DNA of 64,000 nt from Phenylobacterium sp. (GTDB taxonomy: Bacteria; Pseudomonadota; Alphaproteobacteria; Caulobacterales; Caulobacteraceae), in the NCBI RefSeq assembly GCF_004299445.1, contig NZ_SCTC01000074.1, positions 1-64,000 of the forward strand, read 5' to 3'. Below, one piece after another: positions 8,537-17,190 of the stretch. Each line of letters opens with the position of its first letter. Position 1 is the stretch's first letter. The position numbers and the translations under genes were made by a program. The notes under the pieces were generated by a model. It had not been told where the DNA came from, searched no databases, and was given only the letters and a program-made list of their open reading frames with translations.

Positions 8537-8566
8537 TTGACGCGGAGCCGCGGGGCCGCGATGGCA
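8537..8566 (+). promoter_or_regulatory. Candidate promoter of tRNA-Leu
   Basis: TTGACG at 8537-8542 is a good -35 match. A GATGGC segment follows after 17 bp at 8560-8565 and is a poor -10. The tRNA begins at 8581, the right distance for a short leader. This lies in the 188-bp gap between tig (minus) and the tRNA (plus), which otherwise holds only GC-rich stems. Weak evidence on the -10 side. Confidence 0.35.
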
Positions 8567-8580
8567 GGCGCCGGCCTCAT

Positions 8581-8665
8581 GCGGATGTGGCGGAATTGGT
8601 AGACGCACTGGATTTAGGTTCCAGCGCCGCAAGGCATGGAGGTTCGACTCCTCTCATCCGCACCA
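8581..8665 (+). tRNA. tRNA-Leu (anticodon TAG)
   Basis: An 85-nt class II tRNA with CCA encoded. The acceptor stem pairs GCGGATG with CATCCGC (8655-8661) and is followed by ACCA. The anticodon stem CTGGA/TCCAG encloses the loop TTTAGGT, giving anticodon TAG. The D-loop GGTAGACGC and T-arm GGTTCGACTCC are canonical, and there is a variable arm of leucine type. Confidence 0.97.
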
Positions 8666-8795
8666 GCCTTCGCTTGAAGGACCCCGCATCGGCAGGGCAG
8701 GCCGTTTCCGGCCAGCGCCGCCGCGCCGGAGCTCAGTGGGTGAAGGCAGGCGGCAGCGCGTGACAGGGCTCGGTCGGCCACGCTAAAGCCCAGCC

Positions 8796-10022
8796 ATGCC
8801 ACGCGGCGTTCTGTTCGTTCATAACAACTTTCCCGCCCAGTTCCGGGACCTGGCCTTGGGCCTCGTCGCGCGCGGCGTGCCCTGCTGCGCGATCGCCCAG
8901 GACCATGCCGGCGTCATGGGCGCCGTGCGAACCGCCCGGTACACCCTGCCGCGGGGCTCGACCCCCGGGATCTACCCGCTGGCGGTCCGGGCCGAGGCCG
9001 ACCTGCTGCGGGCCCGGAGCGCCTATGACGCCGCGCGAGCGCTACAGAACGACGGCTGGGACCCCGAGGTGATCGTGGGCCATCCGGGCTGGGGCGAGAT
9101 GACCTTTCTGCGGGAGGCGTTCCCCAACGCGAAGCAGGTCGCGTTCGCCGAGTTCTACTATCGCGGCCGCGGCCTGGACGTGGGCTTCGACACCGAATTC
9201 TTCCCGTTCGAGCAGGAGTCGGTCTTCAAGGCCGAGGCCAAGAACGCGGTGATGGCTCTGGCCTACGCCGAAGCCGACGCCATCGTTTCGCCGACCGAAT
9301 TCCAAGCCGCGGCCCTGCCGCGCATCTTCCGCGAGCGGACCCGCGTGATCCACGAAGGCGTGGACGTCGAGGCGATACGGCCCGGGCCGCCCGAGCCCTT
9401 CGCCCTCGACGACGGACGCGTGATCGCACCGGGCACGCCGGTGATCACCCATGTGAACAACAACATGGAGCCGCTGCGCGGCCTGCACATCCTGGCCCGG
9501 GCCCTTCCCCGCCTGCTGCGCGAGGTCCCGGACGCCCAGGTCCTGATCGTCGGCGACACCGACAAGCGGGCTTATGGGGGCTCGGCGCCCGAGGGCCGCA
9601 CCTGGCGGGATGTCTGCTTCGAGGGCGTGGACTACGATCCAGCCCGCGTGCATTTCCTGGGACGCGTCGCCCATGCCCGCATGCTGGCGGCGCTGCGGCT
9701 GGGGACGGCGCATGTCTACTACACCTACCCCTTCGTCCTCTCCTGGTCGCTGGTCGAGGCGATGGCGTCAGGTTGCTATGTGATCGGGTCGGACACGCCG
9801 CCGCTGCACGATGCGATCGAGGACGGCGTCAACGGCCGCCTCCTTCCGTTTTTCGACATCGACGCGCTGTCGGACGCCCTGATCGCCGCGTGCCGCGACC
9901 CTGCGGCGGCGGCCGGGATGCGCGCGGCGGCGCGCGCCACGGCGGTCGCGGCCTTTGATCGGACCAAGGGCCGCGCGGCCTGGCTGAGCCTGCTGCAGGA
10001 GCTGGGCCTGGCCCTGCCCTAG
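8796..10022 (+). CDS. Glycosyltransferase family 4 protein
   Basis: 408 residues, GT-B fold, no membrane segment. The N-terminal domain begins VLFVHNNFPAQFRDLA. The C-terminal donor-nucleotide domain has HVNNNMEPLRGLHILARALP, VHFLGRV and the GT4 acidic signature around WSLVEAMASGCYVIGSDTPP with a later DGVNGRLLPF. It probably transfers a sugar from an NDP-sugar to a cell-surface or secreted glycan; acceptor and sugar are unknown. It stands alone rather than in a polysaccharide cluster, 130 bp after tRNA-Leu. Its TAG stop shares the palindrome CTAG with the stop of the convergent inhibitor gene. Confidence 0.88.
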   Translation: MPRGVLFVHNNFPAQFRDLALGLVARGVPCCAIAQDHAGVMGAVRTARYTLPRGSTPGIYPLAVRAEADLLRARSAYDAARALQNDGWDPEVIVGHPGWGEMTFLREAFPNAKQVAFAEFYYRGRGLDVGFDTEFFPFEQESVFKAEAKNAVMALAYAEADAIVSPTEFQAAALPRIFRERTRVIHEGVDVEAIRPGPPEPFALDDGRVIAPGTPVITHVNNNMEPLRGLHILARALPRLLREVPDAQVLIVGDTDKRAYGGSAPEGRTWRDVCFEGVDYDPARVHFLGRVAHARMLAALRLGTAHVYYTYPFVLSWSLVEAMASGCYVIGSDTPPLHDAIEDGVNGRLLPFFDIDALSDALIAACRDPAAAAGMRAAARATAVAAFDRTKGRAAWLSLLQELGLALP

Positions 10023-10360
10023 CCGCAGCGAACCTCGGTGATCTTCCCAGAGCCGGCGTCGAACAGGAAGTTCAGCCGGTTGGGATTGTGATCCATGGTC
10101 ATCGGACAGGTGGTGCAGAGCACGCGCTGCAGGTTGGGCTGCACCGGCACCGGGATCTCTGAGCGCGGACGTCCGATCAGGTGGCGGTGGGCGGCGGCGT
10201 TGCACGCGTCGGCGACCGCATTGTCGGGCTCGCGGGGCGGCGTCACATTGGCGACTGGGGGCGGCGGCGCGGGCGGCGGAGCCTCCGTCGGCGTCGAGCA
10301 GGCCGCCACCGTCAAAAGAGTCGCCAGGAGGATCGCCCGCCTCAAGCCTGCTTCTCCCAT
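10019..10360 (-). CDS. I78-family peptidase inhibitor-like lipoprotein
   Basis: 113 residues from ATG 10360. The N-terminus LRRAILLATLLTVAACS is a lipoprotein signal with a lipobox cysteine at about residue 21. After a proline-rich linker comes the I78 fold: a conserved cysteine, HLIGRPRSEIP, then NPNRLNFLFDAGSGKITEVRCG, which is the family's RLN..D..G.I..V.CG signature. Family members inhibit serine proteases such as subtilisins, here presumably in the periplasm. An extra CTTCPMTMDHN segment replaces the usual residues before the RLN motif. The gene start lies inside the holC 3' end, so it is co-transcribed with holC and pepA. Confidence 0.8.
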   Translation of the reverse strand: MGEAGLRRAILLATLLTVAACSTPTEAPPPAPPPPVANVTPPREPDNAVADACNAAAHRHLIGRPRSEIPVPVQPNLQRVLCTTCPMTMDHNPNRLNFLFDAGSGKITEVRCG

Positions 10361-10818
10361 CCGCGCGCCTGCTGCTTCCAGTATGAGACCGGCAGGCCTC
10401 TCGCCTTCACAGCGCTCCATTGGGCCCGGGCGTTCCGCAGCTGGTCGTCGTCATTGCCGTCGAACAGCACGACGCAGCGTTTGAAGGCCGCCAGTTCGCC
10501 GGGCTCGGCGCCATCCACCAGGAACAGCGCGTCGGCGGCGTTGGCGTTCTCGACACCCGTCGTCAGCAGGATCGGCTGGCGCGCGGCGCCCGGCTCGTCG
10601 GCTGGCGCATGCGGCAGGAAGCTCTCGTCACGGTACGACCAGAGCCAGCCATCGAGGTGCTCGATCCGCTCGGGCGCAGACGAGCGAACGATGGCTTTCC
10701 ATCCCCGCTGCAGGGTCTTCTCGAGGAGCTCCGGCAAGGCCTGGTCCAGCCCGGTGCGTTCCAGGTGATAGAACCAGACCTCGCAGGCGGCGGCCCCCTC
10801 TGGATCCTTAGCGGACAC
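10342..10818 (-). CDS. holC: DNA polymerase III chi subunit
   Basis: 158 residues. Chi links the clamp-loader complex to single-strand binding protein. The family pattern is visible: EVWFYHLERTGLDQALPELLEKTL, the GWKAIVRSSAPERIEHLDGWLWSYRDESFLPHAPADE segment with the conserved lid motif, and QPILLTTGVENANAADALFLVDGA. Length fits the family (about 145-160). The ATG at 10818 directly follows the pepA stop. This pepA-holC order is common in alphaproteobacteria. Confidence 0.93.
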   Translation of the reverse strand: MSAKDPEGAAACEVWFYHLERTGLDQALPELLEKTLQRGWKAIVRSSAPERIEHLDGWLWSYRDESFLPHAPADEPGAARQPILLTTGVENANAADALFLVDGAEPGELAAFKRCVVLFDGNDDDQLRNARAQWSAVKARGLPVSYWKQQARGWEKQA

Positions 10819-10819
10819 C

Positions 10820-12268
10820 TCAGCCCTCGTACTTGTCCCGCACCATCCGGTTCAGCAGACGAATACCGTAGCCGACGGCGCCGTCCGGAATGGTCGGCAC
10901 AGAGGACGGCTTCTTCCAGGCGGTGGACGCAATATCGAGGTGCGCCCACGGGACGTCGTTCACATAGCGCTTGAGGAAAAGCGCCGCGGTGATCGAGCCG
11001 CCCGGCCGGCCGCCGGTGTTCTTCATGTCGGCGATCATCGAGTCGATCTGCTTGTTGTAGGCGTCGGGCATCGGCATTCGCCACAGGCCCTCGTCCTCGC
11101 TCTTGGCGGCGTCCAGCAGGTTGCCGGCCAGTTCGTCGTTGTTCGAGAAGCAGCCGGCATAGTCGTTGCCCAGCGAGATGATGATCGCCCCGGTCAGGGT
11201 TGCGAGGTCGACCATGAACTTGGGCTTGAAGCGGTCCTGGCAGTACCAGAGCGCGTCGGCCAGCACGAGGCGTCCCTCGGCGTCGGTGTTCACCACCTCG
11301 ATCGTCTGGCCCGACATTGAGGTCAGAACATCGCCCGGGCGATAGGCGTTGCCGTCGGGCATGTTCTCGACGAGCCCGAGGATGCCGACAGCGTTCACCT
11401 TGGCCTTGCGGGCGGCCAGGACGTGCATGACGCCGGCCACGGTGCCCGCGCCGCCCATGTCCCACTTCATGTCCTCCATGCCGTCGGCCGGCTTGATCGA
11501 GATGCCGCCGGTGTCGAAGCAGACGCCCTTGCCGACGAAGGCCACGGGCTGGGCCGTCTTGTCGGCCGCCCCGTTCCAGCGCGCGATCACCAGCTGGCTC
11601 TCACGGATGCTGCCCTGGCCGACGGCCAGCAGCGAGCCCATGCCCAGCTTCATCATCTCGGCTTCGCCCAGGATCTCGACCTCGAGGCCCAGCGACTCCA
11701 GCGCCTTCACCCGGGACGCGAATTCGGCGGGGTAGAGGACGTTCGGCGGCTCCGAGACCAGGTCGCGGGTGAAGCTGATGGCGTCGGCCAGCGCCGCCAG
11801 ATCGGGGAACGCCGCCAGCGCGGCATCGGGGTCGACGGTCGCCACCAGGGTCTTGGCGATGGAGGGCTTCTTTTCGGCCTTTTCCTTGGTCCGGTACTTG
11901 TCGAATCGGTAGCTCGCCAGGCGCACGCCCAGCGCGGCGTGGGCGGCCAGATCGGCGCCGCCGGAAACTTCCACCCTCAGGGTCTCAAGGCCCGAGGCCT
12001 TCACGGCGTTGTAGCCGGTGGCCGCGGCATGCTCCGCGCCGATCAGGTCGAAGGCGTCGCGCTTGCCCGCGCCCACCAGGACCAGCCGCGCCGCGCCCAG
12101 GCCCTGAGGCGCCAGGATGTCCAGCGTCTGACCCTTGCCGCCGGTGAACCGACTCGCCGAGACGGCCTCGCCGACGGCGCCTTCGTGGACGTCGCCTTCA
12201 AAGACAATGCGGGCCACCGCCGTCTTGGCGGGGATGGCGGCGTCGGCCGCAACGAACTGGATATCCAT
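10820..12268 (-). CDS. pepA: Leucyl aminopeptidase (M17 family)
   Basis: 482 residues. A cytoplasmic dinuclear-metal aminopeptidase that removes N-terminal residues and recycles peptides. The M17 signature NTDAEGRL is present, as are the metal and active-site segments GKGVCFDTGGISIKPADGM (Lys and Asp), KWDMGGAG and the bicarbonate-site Arg in the signature. The N-terminal macro-like domain covers about the first 165 residues. It heads the pepA-holC-I78 operon and is divergent from lptF across 129 bp. Confidence 0.96.
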   Translation of the reverse strand: MDIQFVAADAAIPAKTAVARIVFEGDVHEGAVGEAVSASRFTGGKGQTLDILAPQGLGAARLVLVGAGKRDAFDLIGAEHAAATGYNAVKASGLETLRVEVSGGADLAAHAALGVRLASYRFDKYRTKEKAEKKPSIAKTLVATVDPDAALAAFPDLAALADAISFTRDLVSEPPNVLYPAEFASRVKALESLGLEVEILGEAEMMKLGMGSLLAVGQGSIRESQLVIARWNGAADKTAQPVAFVGKGVCFDTGGISIKPADGMEDMKWDMGGAGTVAGVMHVLAARKAKVNAVGILGLVENMPDGNAYRPGDVLTSMSGQTIEVVNTDAEGRLVLADALWYCQDRFKPKFMVDLATLTGAIIISLGNDYAGCFSNNDELAGNLLDAAKSEDEGLWRMPMPDAYNKQIDSMIADMKNTGGRPGGSITAALFLKRYVNDVPWAHLDIASTAWKKPSSVPTIPDGAVGYGIRLLNRMVRDKYEG

Positions 12269-12397
12269 CTTCCGTGTTCTCTCTCGGGCTCACTTTCGCC
12301 ACAGCCACGGTGAGTTGTGCGGCGGGGCGACGCATGGTTTAGAACAGGTCCGCGGACGGGGCGCGCCCAATCTCAGCCTAGGCCGTTTTTTGCACTG

Positions 12398-13543
12398 ATG
12401 CGCCTGATCGACCGATATCTCCTGCGCCAGCTGATGGGGCCGGTGGCCCTGGCCACCCTGGCGCTGACGGCGGTTGCGTTGCTCTCGCAGAGCCTGGCCG
12501 GCCTCGACCTGATCGTGAACCAGCGCCAGAGCGCCCTCGTGTTCCTGAAGGTGACGCTGCTGTACATGCCGCAGCTCATCAATCTGATCCTGCCGATCGC
12601 CGTGTTCGTGGCCGCGCTGGTGGCGCTGAACCGGCTGCACACCGAACAGGAGATCGTGGTCTGCTTCGCGGGCGGCATGAGCCGCTGGCGGGTGATCTCG
12701 CCGGCGATCCGACTGGCCTGCACCGTCGCCTTCCTGGCGTTGCTGATGAACATCTTCGTCCAGCCGCTGTCGTTCCGGACGTTGCGGCAGGAGTTGTTCG
12801 AGGTCAGGACCGACTTGGCCGCCACGCTCGTGCGCGAGGGCGAGTTCACCGAGCCGACCCCGGGCCTGACTGTCTATGCCCAGAGCGTCGATGGCCAGGG
12901 CAACCTGCGCAACCTGTTCATCCACCAGATCAAGCCCGACGGGGCCACCACCACCTATACCGCCGAGCAGGGCCGCGTGGGCCGCGCCCAGGGTCGGCCG
13001 GTGTTGTTCATGACCAACGGCACGAACCAGGAGTTCTCCAGCCGCGGCGTCCTGAACTACCTGACCTTCGACGAGTACATCTTCGACCTGGCTCCCCTCG
13101 CCCGCGCCGACGAGCTGATCCACTACAAGCCGTCCGACCGTTACCTGCACGAGCTGTTCTTCCCAGATCTGCAGCAGGACTGGGAGCGCAAGAACCGCCT
13201 GGACCTGTTGGCCGAGGGCAACGCGCGGATCGCCTCCCCGCTCTACAACATCGCCTTCATGGCGCTGGCGCTGAACGCCATCATTGGCGGGGGCTTCTCG
13301 CGCCTGGGCTATGGGCGGCGCATCGCCACCATGGGGGCCGTGGCGGCGGGCGTCCGGCTGGTGGGCTTCCTCGTACAGTCCGGGGCCGAGGACGAGGCGT
13401 GGCTGAACGTGCTGCAGTATCTCGTGCCGCTGATCACGATCTGGGCGGCCCTCGCCCAGATCTTCCGGGGCAAGGTCAGCCGCCACATCGACATCACCAA
13501 GCGACCGCTTCAGCTGGCCGATCGCGCCGGGGCTCGCGCGTGA
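12398..13543 (+). CDS. lptF: LPS export ABC transporter permease LptF
   Basis: 381 residues. LptF is an inner-membrane half of the LptB2FG machine that extracts lipopolysaccharide and feeds it to the periplasmic bridge. There are six membrane segments, three at each end (from LLRQLMGPVALATLALTAV and from IASPLYNIAFMALALNAII), flanking a periplasmic beta-jellyroll (about 125-265). The start is ATG 12398 (MRLIDRYLLRQL); an earlier in-frame start lacks the typical N-terminus. The stop overlaps lptG by 1 base (TGATG). Confidence 0.95.
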   Translation: MRLIDRYLLRQLMGPVALATLALTAVALLSQSLAGLDLIVNQRQSALVFLKVTLLYMPQLINLILPIAVFVAALVALNRLHTEQEIVVCFAGGMSRWRVISPAIRLACTVAFLALLMNIFVQPLSFRTLRQELFEVRTDLAATLVREGEFTEPTPGLTVYAQSVDGQGNLRNLFIHQIKPDGATTTYTAEQGRVGRAQGRPVLFMTNGTNQEFSSRGVLNYLTFDEYIFDLAPLARADELIHYKPSDRYLHELFFPDLQQDWERKNRLDLLAEGNARIASPLYNIAFMALALNAIIGGGFSRLGYGRRIATMGAVAAGVRLVGFLVQSGAEDEAWLNVLQYLVPLITIWAALAQIFRGKVSRHIDITKRPLQLADRAGARA

Positions 13544-14643
13544 TGGGCCTGGGACGCATCGAGCGCTATGTGGTCGGCTACACCCTGCTGGGCGTGCTGA
13601 TCTGGCTGGCGATTCTGTCGTCGGTCGTGATGCTGATTCAGTTCGTCGAGCTGTCCAGCCAGGTGGGCACGCGGGCCGACGTGGGCGCCAGCAGCATCCT
13701 GCAGCTGACGATGCTGCGGCTGCCCTCGCTGGTTCAGATTCTGCTGCCCTTCTGCTTCCTCTTCGGGGGTATCACCGCCTTCGTCGGGCTGAACCGCCGC
13801 AGCGAGCTGGTGGCGATGCGGGCCGCGGGCGTCTCGGCCTGGCGCTTCATCCTGCCCTCGGCCGCCGCGGCCATGGCGCTGGGCGTGCTGGTGGTGGCGG
13901 GCGTGAATCCGATGGCCGCGGCGATGAACGGCCAGTTCGAGCTGCAGCGCGCGCGACTGATGGCCAACTACCTGGGCGACCAGCCCAAGGACATCTGGCT
14001 GCGCCAGGGCGACGACACCAGCCAGATCGTTATTCACGCGAAGGCCCGCGACGCCCGCCAGGGAGCGGTGACGCTGCGCGGCGTCTCGCTGTTCATCTAC
14101 GAGAAAAACGCCAAGGGTCAGCCGGAATTCCGGCGACGCCTTGAGGCGGCCGAGGCCACCCTGATGCCGGGTTTCTGGCGGCTGAAGGACGTACGCGAGG
14201 CGACCGCGGGCGACTCGTCGATCCGATCCGACACCCTGACGATCCGCTCAACCCTCGACGCCGAGGCCGCGATGGAGAGCCTGGCCTCGCCCGAGGCGAT
14301 CGCGTTCTGGCGGCTGCCCAAGGCGATCCAGCTGACCGAACAGGCGGGGTTCTCGGCCTCTGGCTACCGACTCCGGTTCCACCAACTGCTGGCGACCCCG
14401 CTGCTCTTTGCGGCGATGGCGGTTCTGGCGGCCGCCTTCTCGCTGCGACTCACGCGGCTGGGCGGCCTGGCGGGCCTGGCGGGGGCCGGCGTGGCCCTGG
14501 GGTTCGTGCTGTTCTTCTTCAACCAGTTCGCGGGGGCCCTGGCGAAAGCCGACATCATCCCGCTGTTTGCGGCCGCCTGGGCGCCGGCGGTCGTCGCCGC
14601 GCTCGCAGGGCTCACCCTGCTTTGCTACACGGAAGACGGTTGA
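13543..14643 (+). CDS. lptG: LPS export ABC transporter permease LptG
   Basis: 366 residues. Partner of LptF in the LPS exporter. Membrane segments lie near residues 14-34, 58-80 and 98-118 and again in the last 100 residues, with a periplasmic domain between (DIWLRQGDDTSQIVIHA). The N-terminus GRIERYVVGYTLLGVL is typical. The start ATG 13543 overlaps the lptF stop. lptD follows after 174 bp, so the LPS transport genes sit together; lptA, lptB and lptC are not in the window. Confidence 0.95.
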   Translation: MGLGRIERYVVGYTLLGVLIWLAILSSVVMLIQFVELSSQVGTRADVGASSILQLTMLRLPSLVQILLPFCFLFGGITAFVGLNRRSELVAMRAAGVSAWRFILPSAAAAMALGVLVVAGVNPMAAAMNGQFELQRARLMANYLGDQPKDIWLRQGDDTSQIVIHAKARDARQGAVTLRGVSLFIYEKNAKGQPEFRRRLEAAEATLMPGFWRLKDVREATAGDSSIRSDTLTIRSTLDAEAAMESLASPEAIAFWRLPKAIQLTEQAGFSASGYRLRFHQLLATPLLFAAMAVLAAAFSLRLTRLGGLAGLAGAGVALGFVLFFFNQFAGALAKADIIPLFAAAWAPAVVAALAGLTLLCYTEDG

Positions 14644-14731
14644 ATCGCCGGCCTGCGGAGCTAGTACATCCCAGGCCTGACTGAATGAGCGCCGCCGCTG
14701 AGCTTCGCGCCGTAGGGGATCGAGAGGGTTG

Positions 14732-14818
14732 ATGAGTCCGCGTCGGCGTACGCCGCGACCCCCGGAGCCGTTTGCCTATGGCGAGCGGCGCCTGAAGCTT
14801 GTCTGGAGTGCGTTCTAA
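14732..14818 (+). CDS. Possible 28-residue leader ORF upstream of lptD
   Basis: An ATG at 14732 opens a 28-codon frame rich in Arg and Pro (it starts MSPRRRTPRPPEP). Its TAA (14816-14818) overlaps the lptD ATG as TAATG, and a GAGAGGG run precedes it. The exact overlap suggests translational coupling to lptD, or simply an upstream reading frame by chance in GC-rich DNA. I do not recognise the peptide. The rest of the lptG-lptD gap shows nothing. Confidence 0.25.
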   Translation: MSPRRRTPRPPEPFAYGERRLKLVWSAF

Positions 14819-17148
14819 TGGCGAAACCGGCTTCCACTTTCGCCGAACGCGTTCCGGGTAAGCGCGCCCTGTTCGCGGGCGCCGCGGTCGCGTTCCTCTG
14901 GACGGCCTGCGCACATGCGCAGACGCCTGCCGGGCCTAGCCCGGACGGGCTCCAGAAGGACGAGATGTACATGGAGGCCGACGAGGTCATCCGTGAAGAC
15001 GACGCCGGGCTGACGACCGCCAACGGCAACATCGAGGTCCGCTACAACGGCCGCACGCTGCGCGCCAATCGCCTGATCTACAACGACCAGACCGGCGTCA
15101 TTCGCGCCTACGGCAACATCGTCATCATCAACTCGGACGGCACGTTCGAGTACGCCGAGGAAATCGTCCTCGACGAGGATATGCGCGCCGGCGTGGCCCT
15201 GGGCTTCTCGGCCCGCCTGCAGGAGAACGTGAAGATCGCGGCGGCCAGCGCCGCCAAGCGCAACGAGAACGTCGAGGAACTCAGCAAGGCGATCTACACG
15301 CCGTGCGAGATCTGCGCGAAGGACGGCTCGGTCAAGACGCCCACCTGGTCCATCGCCGCCGAGCGGGTGATCCGCGATAAGAAGCGGCGCGTCGTCTACT
15401 ACCGCAACGCCCGCTTCAAGCTGTTCGGCGTCTCGGTGGTCTATCTGCCCCTGTTCTGGCACGCCGACCCGGCCGCCGAGCGGTCATCGGGCTTCCTGGT
15501 GCCGAAGGCCTCGGTGTCGGACCGGCGCGGCCTGTCGTACGAACAGCCCTATTACTGGGTGATCTCGCCCTCGACCGACGCGATCATCAGCCCGCAGGTG
15601 AACTCCAAGATCGCGCCGTTCCTGAACGGCCAGTTGCGCAAGCGCTTCTACTCCGGCGATGTGGATTTCCGGTTCGGCTACACCCACGCCCGCGACTTCG
15701 ACGGCAAGGGCAACGAGCTGCCCGGCACCTCGACCGACCGCAGCTACATCCTGGGCCGCGGCTCGTTCCAGATCGATGAAAAGTGGCTCTGGGGCTTCAC
15801 CGCCGAGCGCGCGTCGGATGACCTGATCTTCGACAAGTACGAGATCGGCAAGGTCTATGACACCCGCGGGCCGTACATCGCCGACGACCGCCGCCTGATC
15901 TCACAGCTGTATGCCATGCGTCAGGACGAGCGGTCGTACTTCTCGGTCGCCGGGATGACGATCCAGGGCCTGCGCCCGGGCGCGATCGACCCCGTGACAG
16001 GACGAGCGGTCGGTGAGAACGATCGCGTCTTCCCGATCATCGGTCCGCTGGTCGAAGGCCACTACGAGCCCGCCCCCAAGATCCTCGGCGGGCGGTTACG
16101 CGCCCACACCAGCGCCGTGGTGCTGAGCCGCGAGCAGTCGCAGACCGACCTGACGCGGCGGCTGCCCGGCCTCGACAGCGCCCGGGTCACCGCAGACCTG
16201 GACTGGCGGCGGGCCTATATTTCGTCGGCCGGTCTGCGGCTGGAACCGTTCGCCACCGTGCGCGCCGACGCCTACCGGATCCAGGACATCCTGACGGGCG
16301 TGGGCTCGGCCACCCGCAAGGACAACATGACCCGCGCGCTGGCGACTGCCGGCGTCGACATCACCTATCCGTTCTACAAGCGACTGAGCGACGCGACCGT
16401 GGTGGTCGAACCGGTCGTGCAGGTCGCCGCCTCGCCCAACGCCAAACAGGTCGTGATCGGGCGCAACACGGCCGGCGAGCCGATCTACCTGAACGAGGAC
16501 TCGATCGCCTTCGAGTTCGACGAGACCACCCTCTTCCGGCCCAACAAGTTCCCCGGCTACGACCTCTACGAGGACGGCGTGCGCCTCAACATGGCGGGGC
16601 GCGCGACCGTGATGTGGGACGACGGCCGCCGGGCCAATTTCCTGATCGGCCGCAGTTTCCGCACCGAGGAGAACGCGGTCTTCACCAACCGCAGCGGCCT
16701 GCGCACCAAGGCCTCGGACTGGATCGTGTCAGCCGACGCCCAGCCGATGCGCGGCATGTCGGTGTTCGCCCGGGCCCGCCTCGACAGCGACTCGCTGGAC
16801 GTCCACAGGCTGGAAGCCGGCGCGAACGTCTACAACAAGTACGGTTCCGGCTTCGTCCGCTACCTCACCGACGATTTCGACATCAACGGCACGAAGCGCG
16901 AGAACCTCGACCTCGGCGGCGAATTGAACCTCGGCAAGCGCTATGGCGTCAGCTTCTACGGCCAGCGCGATCTGTCGCAGGACAGTTGGGTCATTCGCGA
17001 CGTCGGCGTGTTCTATCGCGATGATTGTCTACGGGTTGATGTGATCTATCGCCGCGAAGACACGATCATCGGTCGTCTGCTACCCAGCGAGTCGGTGTCC
17101 GTACGCCTAACGCTCGCCACATTGGGCGGCTCATTCAGTGGGCGTTAG
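14818..17148 (+). CDS. lptD: LPS-assembly protein LptD
   Basis: 776 residues. LptD is the outer-membrane barrel that, with LptE, inserts LPS into the outer leaflet. A signal peptide (ALFAGAAVAFLWTACAHAQ) is followed by the OstA/LptA-like N-domain (about 45-130, with ADEVIREDDAGLTTANGNIEVRYNG). Next come the paired cysteines of TPCEICAKDG, then the large barrel domain with WHADPAAERSSGFLVPKASVSDRRG and aromatic beta strands to the C-terminus. Length is usual for alphaproteobacteria. surA follows in the same direction. Confidence 0.95.
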   Translation: MAKPASTFAERVPGKRALFAGAAVAFLWTACAHAQTPAGPSPDGLQKDEMYMEADEVIREDDAGLTTANGNIEVRYNGRTLRANRLIYNDQTGVIRAYGNIVIINSDGTFEYAEEIVLDEDMRAGVALGFSARLQENVKIAAASAAKRNENVEELSKAIYTPCEICAKDGSVKTPTWSIAAERVIRDKKRRVVYYRNARFKLFGVSVVYLPLFWHADPAAERSSGFLVPKASVSDRRGLSYEQPYYWVISPSTDAIISPQVNSKIAPFLNGQLRKRFYSGDVDFRFGYTHARDFDGKGNELPGTSTDRSYILGRGSFQIDEKWLWGFTAERASDDLIFDKYEIGKVYDTRGPYIADDRRLISQLYAMRQDERSYFSVAGMTIQGLRPGAIDPVTGRAVGENDRVFPIIGPLVEGHYEPAPKILGGRLRAHTSAVVLSREQSQTDLTRRLPGLDSARVTADLDWRRAYISSAGLRLEPFATVRADAYRIQDILTGVGSATRKDNMTRALATAGVDITYPFYKRLSDATVVVEPVVQVAASPNAKQVVIGRNTAGEPIYLNEDSIAFEFDETTLFRPNKFPGYDLYEDGVRLNMAGRATVMWDDGRRANFLIGRSFRTEENAVFTNRSGLRTKASDWIVSADAQPMRGMSVFARARLDSDSLDVHRLEAGANVYNKYGSGFVRYLTDDFDINGTKRENLDLGGELNLGKRYGVSFYGQRDLSQDSWVIRDVGVFYRDDCLRVDVIYRREDTIIGRLLPSESVSVRLTLATLGGSFSGR

Positions 17149-17190
17149 AATGGTCACCGAACTGCGGTGTCTTATAAGGTTTTCCCACCC

